A stretch of 64,000 nt of DNA, taken from Roseomonas gilardii. Lineage in GTDB: Bacteria > Pseudomonadota > Alphaproteobacteria > Acetobacterales > Acetobacteraceae. Location: positions 1,043,001-1,107,000 of the forward strand of contig NZ_CP015583.1 in the NCBI RefSeq assembly GCF_001941945.1, written 5' to 3'. The notes below the pieces were generated by a model that was given only the letters and a program-made list of their open reading frames with translations, was not told where the DNA came from and made no database searches. Position 1 is the first letter of the stretch. Each line of letters opens with the position of its first letter. Of this stretch, positions 12,220 through 19,523 are shown piece by piece. The translations under genes were made by a program, and so were the position numbers.

Positions 12220-12726
12220 ATGGTGGCAATCCGGCGGTTCGCAGGCATCGCCCTGTTGGGCCTCAACTTGCTGGGAGGGCCCTTCGTCGCCCCCGCGCTG
12301 GCGGACCGGCCGCAGATCGACCGCTCGGGCCAGGGGCTCGACATGCAGCTCATGGTGCGGGACCGGTCCGGCAAGGGCGCGGGGCGGCTGGAGCGTGGCA
12401 GCTTCGATCCCGCCGGCGACATGGCCTCCAGCAACAGCCTGCCGGCCGGCAGCACGGCCCGGGTGACCAATCCGCGTAACGGACGTTGGGCCATGGTGCG
12501 GATCGGCCGGCAGGACGAACCCCGCGACGTGGCACAGCCGAGCCTCGTGGTCGGCCCGCGCGTGGCGGCGCTGCTCGACATGCCGGGCGGAGATGGACCC
12601 ACTGGGGACGGCGTGGTGCGCGTGGCGCCGCTGGCGGTGCCGCAGGCCGATGGCACGATCCGGCTGGGCGAGGGCACCGGAATGCCCGGCCAGCAGGCGG
12701 TGATCGTGCATCCGGAGCGTGGATAG
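12220..12726 (+). CDS. RlpA-like double-psi beta-barrel protein, degenerate
   Basis: A 168-residue exported protein with a signal peptide ending near APALA (residues 1-28). Residues ~70-115 (MASSNSLPAGSTARVTNPRN, then GRWAMVRIGRQDE) align with the RlpA barrel core, usually SLPxGTxVRVTNLxNGRSVxVRVNDRGP. In RlpA the NDRGP loop carries the lytic Asp; here it reads GRQDE, and the ASxYG..F.G entry motif is also missing. It is probably a non-catalytic peptidoglycan or septal-ring barrel. A good GGGAGG site lies ~8 nt before the ATG. Confidence 0.72.
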   Translation: MVAIRRFAGIALLGLNLLGGPFVAPALADRPQIDRSGQGLDMQLMVRDRSGKGAGRLERGSFDPAGDMASSNSLPAGSTARVTNPRNGRWAMVRIGRQDEPRDVAQPSLVVGPRVAALLDMPGGDGPTGDGVVRVAPLAVPQADGTIRLGEGTGMPGQQAVIVHPERG

Positions 12727-12751
12727 CGCTGCTCTCCGTGACGCTGGACGT

Positions 12752-12777
12752 GGTGTCACGCCCCACGTGGCGTCACC
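12752..12777 (+). terminator. Hairpin between the convergent rlpA-like and GNAT genes
   Basis: GGTG...CGCC pairs with GGCG...CACC around a CCACGT loop, with a small internal bulge. It overlaps the last codons of the GNAT gene. There is no T-run, so it is only a plausible bidirectional stem. Confidence 0.35.
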
Positions 12778-13316
12778 CCGGGCGGGGCATCCGGCGGCGG
12801 CCGGTGCCAGCCATAGGCGGTTTCCGAGACGGCATGGCCGGACAGGCTGGCCTGCCGTTCCAGCACCGATTGACCACCGAGCCGCTCGTAGAAGCCGCGC
12901 GCCCGCCGGTTACCGTCCAACACCCAGAGCGCGAAGGGCCACAGCCCCATCCCGTGCAGGGCCAGGGCCATCCGCCGCAGCATCCGGCCGCCATGGCCCA
13001 GGCCCTGTCCGGCACGCAGCAGATAGAGGGCGGTGACCTCGCCAGGAAAACCCGCTTCCCGCAGCGCCGCGTCCCGCTGCGGGCCGCAGGCGCCGAAGCC
13101 GAGGAGCGCGGCACCGGGCGCTTCCTCCAGCACGAGGACCGGGCGCGCCGCGGCATCGGCCAGGATCTCGCGCCACAGCGCCTCGCCATCCTCCACGGTC
13201 CGCGCGGCGATCACCGCCTCGGGCAGCAGGCCCGGATAGGTCTCGCGCCAGGCGGCGACATGGATCTCGGCGATCCGCCGTGCCTCGCCGGGATGGGCGG
13301 GGCGAATGGCGCTCAT
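12756..13316 (-). CDS. GNAT-family N-acetyltransferase
   Basis: A 186-residue acetyl-CoA-dependent acetyltransferase. The N-terminal AHPGEARRIAEIHVAAWRET is typical of the RimI/PhnO-like branch. The acetyl-CoA site lies around VTALYLLRAGQGLGHGGRML (R/Q-x-x-G-x-G/A pattern), followed by the FALWVLDGNRRARGFYERLGG motif. The substrate is not predictable. The ATG at 13316 overlaps the stop of the upstream ABC-F gene by 4 bp, which decides the start and implies coupled translation. Confidence 0.85.
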   Translation of the reverse strand: MSAIRPAHPGEARRIAEIHVAAWRETYPGLLPEAVIAARTVEDGEALWREILADAAARPVLVLEEAPGAALLGFGACGPQRDAALREAGFPGEVTALYLLRAGQGLGHGGRMLRRMALALHGMGLWPFALWVLDGNRRARGFYERLGGQSVLERQASLSGHAVSETAYGWHRPPPDAPPGVTPRGA

Positions 13317-15175
13317 GCCGCTTCCAGCTTCTCCCCCAGCGCCAGCCATTCCTCCTCCAGCGCCTCCACCTCCCGCGCGATGGCGGCGCGGCGTGTATTG
13401 GCCCAGGCGATGTCGGCCGGCTTGCGCTTGGTGTAGAATTCCGGATCGGCGAGCTTGCGCTCGATCAGCCCGTCTTCCAGCCGCAGCTTCTCCAGCAGCT
13501 TCTCGATCTGCTTCACCCGCTCGCGCAGCGGCGCCAGGGCGGCGCGGGCCTCGGCACGCTCGCGGCGGTCGTCGCGCTTCGCCGGGCCGGTATCGCGCGC
13601 CACGGGCCGGGCGCGTTCGAGCAGGAAGTTCCGGTAATCCTCCATGTCGCCGTCGAAGGACGACACGGCGCCATCCGCCACCAGCCAGAGCTGGTCGGCC
13701 ACCAGCTCCACCAGCCTCGGATCATGGGTGATCAGCACCACCGCGCCGCCGTAATCCGCCAACGCGCGGATCAGCGCTTCCCGCGCATCCATGTCCAGGT
13801 GGTTGGTCGGCTCGTCGAGGATCAGCAACTGCGGCGCGTCGCGCGTGCAGAGCGCCAGCAGCAGCCGCGCCTTCTCCCCGCCGGAGCAGTCGCGCACCAG
13901 GGTCGTGGCGCGGTCCTCGTCCAGGCCGAAGCGGGCGAGTTGGCCGCGGCACTGCGTTTCCGTCGCCTTGGGCAGCGCCGCCTGCATATGCGTCAGCGGC
14001 GTGCCCTCCGGGTTCAGCTCCTCCGCCTGGTGCTGCGCGAAGAAGCCGACCTTGAGGCGCGGCGTGCGGCGGACCTCGCCGCCCATCGCCTCCATCCGCC
14101 CGGCGATCAGCTTGGCCAGGGTGGACTTGCCATTGCCGTTGGCGCCCAGCAGCGCCACGCGGTCGTCGCTGTCCAGCCGCAGGTCGATGCCGCGCAGGAT
14201 GGGGCGCCCGTCATAGCCCACGCTGGCGCCCATCATGGTCAGGATCGGCGGCGCCACCTCGGCCGGTTCCGGAAAGACGAAGGGGGTGACGCGGTCCTCC
14301 GTCACCGCCTCGATCGGCGGCAGCTTCTCCAGCGCCTTCAGCCGCGACTGCGCCTGCCGCGCCTTGCTGGCCTTGTAGCGGAAGCGGTCCACAAAGGCCT
14401 GCATATGTGCCCGCTCGGCGGCGACCTTGGCATTCTGGGCCATCTGCTGCGCCCGGCGCTCGTGGCGGATGCGCAGGAACTCGCCATAGCCGCCGGGATA
14501 GGCGGTGATCTTCCCGCCTTCCAGATGCGCGATCCCGTCCACGCAGCGGTCCAGCAGGTCGCGGTCATGGCTGATGATGATGGCGGCGCCGGCGAAGCGC
14601 TTCAGCCAGCCCTCCAGCCAGATGGTCGCTTCCAGGTCCAGGTGGTTGGTCGGCTCGTCCAGCAGCAGCAGGTCCGGCTCCAGGAACAGCGCCCGGGCAA
14701 GGGCGACGCGCATCCGCCAGCCGCCGGAATACTCGCCCACCGGCCGCGCCTGCGCCGCCGCGTCGAAGCCCAGCCCCGCCAGCACCGTGGCGGCCCGCGC
14801 CGGGGCGGCCTCGGCGCCGATCGCGCGCAGGCGTTCGTGCAGCTCCGCCTCGCGCAGCGGCTCCACCCCGGCCTCCAGCTCCGCCAGCAGGCCGGCGCGC
14901 TCGGTATCGGCCTCCAGCACCGTGTCGATCAGCGAGTCGGTGCCGCCCGGCGCCTCCTGCGCCAGATAGGCCATGCGGGCGCGCGCCGCGAAGCGGACCT
15001 CGCCGCCATCGGCCTGCAACTGCCCGGTCAGCACCCGGAACAGGGTGGACTTGCCGACCCCGTTGCGGCCGACGAGGCCGATCTTGTGCCCGGGATCGAG
15101 TTGCAGCGAGGCGCCGTCCAGCAGCGTCCGGCCCGCGAGGCGCACGGTAAGATCTTGGATGGCGAGGACGGTCAT
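13313..15175 (-). CDS. ABC-F family ATPase (YheS/Uup type)
   Basis: A 620-residue soluble ATPase with two ABC cassettes and no membrane domain; ABC-F proteins act on the ribosome to relieve stalling. Cassette 1 has GRNGVGKST, EYSGGWRMRVALARALF and LLLLDEPTNHLD. Cassette 2 has GANGNGKST, DCSGGEKARLLLALC and LLILDEPTNHLD. The inter-cassette P-site linker contains FVDRFRYKASKARQAQSRLK, and a charged coiled coil (RREKAEARAALAPLRERVKQ-like) fills the C-terminus. It resembles YheS more than Uup, but the subfamily is uncertain. The ATG at 15175 starts MTVLAIQDLTVRLAG. Confidence 0.9.
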   Translation of the reverse strand: MTVLAIQDLTVRLAGRTLLDGASLQLDPGHKIGLVGRNGVGKSTLFRVLTGQLQADGGEVRFAARARMAYLAQEAPGGTDSLIDTVLEADTERAGLLAELEAGVEPLREAELHERLRAIGAEAAPARAATVLAGLGFDAAAQARPVGEYSGGWRMRVALARALFLEPDLLLLDEPTNHLDLEATIWLEGWLKRFAGAAIIISHDRDLLDRCVDGIAHLEGGKITAYPGGYGEFLRIRHERRAQQMAQNAKVAAERAHMQAFVDRFRYKASKARQAQSRLKALEKLPPIEAVTEDRVTPFVFPEPAEVAPPILTMMGASVGYDGRPILRGIDLRLDSDDRVALLGANGNGKSTLAKLIAGRMEAMGGEVRRTPRLKVGFFAQHQAEELNPEGTPLTHMQAALPKATETQCRGQLARFGLDEDRATTLVRDCSGGEKARLLLALCTRDAPQLLILDEPTNHLDMDAREALIRALADYGGAVVLITHDPRLVELVADQLWLVADGAVSSFDGDMEDYRNFLLERARPVARDTGPAKRDDRRERAEARAALAPLRERVKQIEKLLEKLRLEDGLIERKLADPEFYTKRKPADIAWANTRRAAIAREVEALEEEWLALGEKLEAA

Positions 15176-15628
15176 GCCCCGGGTTCTAGAGCAGTTCCCG
15201 CCGGGCTGGAATTCGTGCCGGTGGGGAGGAGCCCGGCTCCGCTCAGACCCCGAGCCATGAGGCTCACGGAATAAGCAAAAATGATACAATAACTTATTTA
15301 TGATACTTATCGGTGGAGATCGAGCCTGAGCCTGCGTTTTACCGTCGTGGTAAAGCCGTGAGAATCACAGCCTGATCTCCAGATAACGGGCAAATTTCTT
15401 ACGCGGCTGGTGTTCTATCGGGAGGGAAACAAAATCCGCGAAAGTGATACCTTTGCTCATGGAGCTGTGCTAATCCTGCAAAATGTAGATAAAATGATAC
15501 TAACCCATCTGAATGGAACCTTTTGGTAGAATAGAGAGGACATCAGATCGCCTCTCAGGCTGCAGGGGTGCTCGCCGGGCTGGCTGCTTCGGGTGGGTGA
15601 AGTTTCGGACGGATAAAGGAGAACGGAC
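15176..15628. other. AT-rich 453-bp intergenic gap with four TGATAC motifs
   Basis: Between the ABC-F gene and a small membrane protein gene the base composition drops sharply below its surroundings. The hexamer TGATAC recurs at 15282, 15301, 15445 and 15495, three times as ATGATAC. A small inverted repeat TTTACC/GGTAAA lies at 15338-15354. No convincing gene fills it. It may contain promoters for the two divergent flanking genes and binding sites for an unknown regulator. Confidence 0.5.
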
Positions 15629-15862
15629 ATGGAGAACGTGATCGCCACGTCGAGACCGGACATGACCCTGGTTGCGGAACGGCTTCCCCATGGCGACACG
15701 GTCGGGCAGGGAACCTACGCCGCGGATGCAGGCGCCCTGTTGCTCGTTCTCCTGCTTGTCGCCGCGCTAGGCCATTACTTCCATGATCGCCGGCGCCTGC
15801 CGCCTCGGAAGCGGGACGCGGCGGCCCTTCCCCATGATGGGACACCCCCTCTGCACCACTGA
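15629..15862 (+). CDS. Small single-pass membrane protein, 77 residues
   Basis: No family recognised. The ATG follows a strong AAAGGAG site 6 nt upstream, which argues for a real gene. Residues ~34-50 (AGALLLVLLLVAALGHY) form one membrane helix, followed by a basic stretch (FHDRRRLPPRKR) that would remain cytoplasmic, giving a periplasmic N-terminus. The C-terminus ends in HDGTPPLHH. The gene follows the AT-rich TGATAC gap and converges on the FkbM gene, so it appears to be its own transcription unit. Confidence 0.55.
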   Translation: MENVIATSRPDMTLVAERLPHGDTVGQGTYAADAGALLLVLLLVAALGHYFHDRRRLPPRKRDAAALPHDGTPPLHH

Positions 15863-15936
15863 CCGCGCCACGACCGGCGCCGGCATCCGTCGCCCGGACC
15901 CGGCCCCTGGGGGCCGCCGTCAGGCTGTCCCGCGCC

Positions 15937-17004
15937 TCAGAAACGCTCCCCCAGCACCGGGACGGCCGGGGCAGTGGCCAGGCGGGCCGCCACCATATTC
16001 ACCTGCCGCAGATAGAGCGTGTTCGGATCGCCCGGCGCATCGCGCGGCGTGAGGGCGCGGCGGCGCGGGTCGTAGTCGAAGGGCGCGAAGCCCTGCCCCC
16101 GCAGGAGGGTGTCGATCCGCCCCCTGCTGTCGCCATAGCGTTCCGCATGGGCCATGGTCTCTACCAGCACCGCCTGCAGTCCCGGACGGGCGAGGAGCCG
16201 TGTGGCCCCGGCCAGGACCCGTGCCTCGTAGCCCTCGACATCCAGCTTCAGCAGCAGCGGCGTGCGATGGGGCAGGATCTCGTCCAGGGTCGAGACGGAG
16301 ATGTGGACGCCATCCTCCGCCTCGCGTTCCAGCAGCACGCGATTGGCCGCGCCGCGCCGCGCGCTGAGCCGCAGCGTGCCGGGGCGCTCGCCCAGGGCCA
16401 GCGGCAGCAGCGTCACGCGCCCTTCCAACTCGTTGAGGCGCAGGTTGTCGCGCAGATGCGGCAGCGTGGTGGGAGAGGGCTCGAAGGCCAGCACCTCCGC
16501 CCCCACCACCCCGGCGGCCAGGACGGTATAAGCGCCGATATTCGCGCCGATATCGGCGAAAAGATCGCCCGGACGCAGCAGATGCAGCAGGAAGCCCATC
16601 TCCGCGAAATCGCTCAGCCCGGCATAGAGGTTGGCGGTGGCGGAGGAATGCCCCCTTTGCAGCAGCAGCCGCGTTGGCCCGACGAAGGGCATCACCGCCG
16701 GCATGCCGGTGAGCCGCCCGCCGATCTGCCAGCGCAGCAGGCGCAGGAGGGAGGCGGCGGGATGCCGCCCGGCCAGCGGATGCCGCAGGATGAAGCGCAG
16801 AAGCCGGACAGGAACGCGCAGGCGCCGCAGCCCTGGCCAGGACGACGGCCCGCCACCGGACGCTCTTCCGGCGCCCGGTATCGCCAGCGGAGCCTCCAGT
16901 GGTTCCGGAGACGGGCGCTGGGCGCGGCCAACCGTCGAGGAAGGTAGCGTGGGGATGGAATTCACAACCACAGATTGCAGCATCTCGCTGCGGATTGGCA
17001 ACAT
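15937..17004 (-). CDS. FkbM family SAM-dependent methyltransferase
   Basis: A 355-residue methyltransferase of the FkbM family, which O-methylates sugars, polyketides or other glycans. The SAM-binding strand is GDLFADIGANIGAYTVLAA, with the acidic EVLAFEPSPTTLPHLRDNL and the family C-terminal motif LLKLDVEGYEARVLAGA. The first ~75 residues are Pro/Arg-rich and may be partly non-coding; a second ATG at 16983 is an alternative start. No glycan biosynthesis cluster surrounds it, so the acceptor is unknown. Confidence 0.83.
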   Translation of the reverse strand: MLPIRSEMLQSVVVNSIPTLPSSTVGRAQRPSPEPLEAPLAIPGAGRASGGGPSSWPGLRRLRVPVRLLRFILRHPLAGRHPAASLLRLLRWQIGGRLTGMPAVMPFVGPTRLLLQRGHSSATANLYAGLSDFAEMGFLLHLLRPGDLFADIGANIGAYTVLAAGVVGAEVLAFEPSPTTLPHLRDNLRLNELEGRVTLLPLALGERPGTLRLSARRGAANRVLLEREAEDGVHISVSTLDEILPHRTPLLLKLDVEGYEARVLAGATRLLARPGLQAVLVETMAHAERYGDSRGRIDTLLRGQGFAPFDYDPRRRALTPRDAPGDPNTLYLRQVNMVAARLATAPAVPVLGERF

Positions 17005-17028
17005 TGCCGGGCGGCGCTCCCGGCCGCC

Positions 17029-17826
17029 TCAGCGGGTGCAGTCGAGCAGCGGCCCCAGCTCGCCGATCCGTGCCCGGATCGTGGCAGCACGCTGGCGCAG
17101 CCAGGTGTTGGGCCTGTTGGCGACCCAGTGCAGCGGACTGGGCAGCACCACGGCGAGCTGGGTAGATTCCCGCAGCGTCAGCGCCGAGGCGGGCTTGTTG
17201 AAGAAGGCCCGCGCGGCCGCCTCCGCCCCATAGATGCCAGGTCCGAACTCGACGATGTTCAGATAGACCTCCAGCACCCGCTGCCTCGGCCAGAGCAAGG
17301 CGACCTGCGGCGTCAGCCAGGATTCCAGCAGCTTGCGGACGGGATCGCGCCCGGGCCAGAGCATCAGGTTCTTGGCCGTCTGCATGGTGATGGTGCTGGC
17401 GCCGCGTGGCCGCTCGCCTTCCAACAGGGTCTCGATCTGGCCGCGCAGGGCGGGGAAGTCGAAGCCAAGGCTCTGGATGCAGAAGGTGTTGTCCTCCGAG
17501 GCGATCACCGCCTGTGCGAGGCTGGGGGCGATCGCGTCATAGGACACCCAGTCGTGGTGCAGCTCCTGGCCCTGGAGGCTGCGGATCAGCATCAGCGGCG
17601 TCACCGGCACGGGCAGCACGCGAAAGGTCAGGATCGTTGCCAGCGGCAGGGCGAGGAAGAGCAACAGCAGCAGCCGGACCCAGCCTCCGGCCAGGCCCCC
17701 GGCGCGGCCCAGGAGACGGCTCAACAGGCGGGCCGGGAAGCGTCCCGTGGGTGGGCGGCCTCCCGCCGCCACGGTGCCGCGACCGGCCTCGCGCCGGCCG
17801 GGTCTCACGCCACCCCGCCCGGACAT
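17029..17826 (-). CDS. mtgA: Monofunctional biosynthetic peptidoglycan transglycosylase
   Basis: A 265-residue GT51 enzyme polymerising lipid II into glycan strands at the inner membrane. A basic N-terminus (~50 residues) precedes one membrane anchor (RLLLLLFLALPLATILTF). Catalytic motifs are VIASEDNTFCIQSLGFD (motif 1, Glu; the usual EDxxFxxHxGxD His reads Gln here), GASTITMQTAKNLML (motif 2) and RVLEVYLNIVEFGPGIYGAEAAARAFFNK (in two parts, motifs 3-4). There is no transpeptidase domain. The ATG at 17826 gives the expected length. It lies 43 bp downstream of an exported protein gene on the same strand. Confidence 0.92.
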   Translation of the reverse strand: MSGRGGVRPGRREAGRGTVAAGGRPPTGRFPARLLSRLLGRAGGLAGGWVRLLLLLFLALPLATILTFRVLPVPVTPLMLIRSLQGQELHHDWVSYDAIAPSLAQAVIASEDNTFCIQSLGFDFPALRGQIETLLEGERPRGASTITMQTAKNLMLWPGRDPVRKLLESWLTPQVALLWPRQRVLEVYLNIVEFGPGIYGAEAAARAFFNKPASALTLRESTQLAVVLPSPLHWVANRPNTWLRQRAATIRARIGELGPLLDCTR

Positions 17827-17869
17827 GCGCGGCGGAGGCGGGCCTGAAGGACGGAAAGAGGGACCGGGG

Positions 17870-19219
17870 TCAGGAGGCCTCCGAACCGGCGCGATAAGGT
17901 TCCAGCTCCAGCCCGAGCAGCAGGCCCGGGACGCGCTGGGGGCCCCCTTCCGCCATGGGCACGAACTCCGCCCGCAGCTCCACCATCGGGGCGTCGCGCG
18001 GCGCCGCCGGGTCGCGGCCGATCCAGACGACCTCGCCCTGGGCATCGGAAACCGAGGGGCCGAAGCGGCTTTCCAGCGACCGCCGCAGCGCCGCCTGGGA
18101 TTCGCCCGGCAGGAAGCGCAGCGCCGTGATGCCGCCGAGGCGCGGCTCCCGTACCCCGCCGGCCTGCGCCGCCATGTCCTCCCCGGCCTCGGACCCATCC
18201 TCGGGCCCGGTTTCCGGGGCGCGGTGCAGGGCGATGCAGGCGGTGAAGTCGGCCTTCAGGTGCAGCGCCTCGCCGAAGGCGCGCCGGTCCGCCACCAGCC
18301 CCATGTGGCAGCCGGGGCGCCCCGCGGCGGAGGCGACGGCGCCATCCGCGAAGAAGGCACCCCCCACCGTCCGGAATCCGCGTCGCAGCAGCGCGTCCCG
18401 GGCCTCCTCCAGCGGCATGCCCAGGCGCAGGCCCTCCAGCAGCGCGCTCCGGAGCACCGGTTCGCCCGGTCGGGCGGAGGGTAGGGGCGCGTGCAGGGAG
18501 CCGGGCAAGCGGCCGAAATCATGGATCAGGGTCCCGTCCTCCCCAACCAGCCGGGCGGTGAGGAGATGCGCCGCGATCGGCACGCTCCGCATGCCCGCCG
18601 GCTGCGGCAGCGCGCCGCCCAGGACGAGGCTCACCTCCAGGATACCGCGCCAGCCATCCTGCGTGCGCGGGTCCAACCCGGCCGAGTCGAGCAGCGTCTC
18701 CGCCGCCGCCTCGCTCGCCACGGGCAGCGTGGCGACCGCCAGGGCGTTGTCGAAGCGCAGGCCGAAGCCTTGCGACTGCCAGGTCGGATCGCGCACCCAG
18801 AAGGTGCCGTTCAGCGCCACCGGCAATCCCCCCTGGCCGGGATCGTAGCGGCCGATGGCGGTGCGGATCCGCAGCAGATAGGGGCGGGCCGGGTCGAAGC
18901 CCTCATACTCCGCCCGCAGCTTCCGGCGCAGCTCGGCGAACGCCGCATCGTGCCGCTGCCGCCGCGCGGAGGGCACCGGGGAGGCCAGCTCCGGCGGCGG
19001 CATCAGCGCCTCGGCCAGCGCGTCGAAATCCGGGCTTTCCCCGGTCTGCCGGGCATGGGCGAAGAGCACGTCCCGCGCCGCCAGCGGCAGGGGGGCCCGG
19101 ATCATCGTCTGCATCCGCAGCCCGCTCTCCGCCGCCGGCTCCGGCGACTCGGCCCGGGCCGGCAAGCCGGGGAACAGCAGCGGAAGCAGGACGGCGAGGA
19201 TCAGCGGGTTTCTGGGCAT
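17870..19219 (-). CDS. Exported protein of unknown function, 449 residues
   Basis: No family recognised. A clear signal peptide (PRNPLILAVLLPLLFPGLPA, cleavage near ARA) is followed by a soluble, mostly beta/alpha periplasmic chain without membrane segments. Recognisable stretches include YLLRIRTAIGRYDPGQGG, LNGTFWVRDPTWQSQGF and FGPSVSDAQGEVVWIGRDP. The central part (EGLRLGMPLEEARDALLRRG) resembles the short LGMxxxxVxxxL repeats of exported BamE/SmpA-like modules, but this is only a resemblance. It may be co-transcribed with mtgA. Confidence 0.65.
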   Translation of the reverse strand: MPRNPLILAVLLPLLFPGLPARAESPEPAAESGLRMQTMIRAPLPLAARDVLFAHARQTGESPDFDALAEALMPPPELASPVPSARRQRHDAAFAELRRKLRAEYEGFDPARPYLLRIRTAIGRYDPGQGGLPVALNGTFWVRDPTWQSQGFGLRFDNALAVATLPVASEAAAETLLDSAGLDPRTQDGWRGILEVSLVLGGALPQPAGMRSVPIAAHLLTARLVGEDGTLIHDFGRLPGSLHAPLPSARPGEPVLRSALLEGLRLGMPLEEARDALLRRGFRTVGGAFFADGAVASAAGRPGCHMGLVADRRAFGEALHLKADFTACIALHRAPETGPEDGSEAGEDMAAQAGGVREPRLGGITALRFLPGESQAALRRSLESRFGPSVSDAQGEVVWIGRDPAAPRDAPMVELRAEFVPMAEGGPQRVPGLLLGLELEPYRAGSEAS

Positions 19220-19523
19220 CGGCACTTCATGGGCTGAGGCGCGCAGGGTAGCCAGCCCGGGCGCCTGCGCAAACCGCGTTCCGCGCTCCCCCATGGTGCC
19301 GCCTCCTGGCAAGGCGCCCCGGCATGGCGCCCTGGATGGCCCCCTGGATGGCCCCCTGGCGCGGTGCCCTTTTTCGGCCGGGTTTCTCTGCTGTGCCGCT
19401 CTGGCCAGGGCTGCCGGCCCTGGCGGCCCGCCGCGCCGGGGGTCAGGATTTCGCCTTCCCGTCATCCATGCCCCGTGGCCTATGTCGCGGCGCCGTCTTC
19501 TGCCAGGGGCCCCGGGCCGTACC
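19220..19523. other. 304-bp divergent gap before the ClC gene
   Basis: It holds three exact-register 12-bp repeats (described separately) and otherwise high-GC sequence without a convincing gene. Open frames through it are side effects of base composition. It must contain the promoters for the divergent exported-protein gene and the ClC gene, but no clear -35/-10 pair is visible. Confidence 0.5.
19324..19359. repeat. Three tandem 12-bp repeats
   Basis: ATGGCGCCCTGG at 19324 is followed by two identical ATGGCCCCCTGG units (19336 and 19348). Read in the forward direction they would encode MAPW three times, but the frame differs from the ClC gene. The repeat sits between divergent genes. Confidence 0.65.

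Noticed and set aside
15457-15699. 80-codon minus-strand frame in the AT-rich gap
   Set aside because: Overlaps the better-supported small membrane protein gene; no ribosome binding site and no recognisable features.
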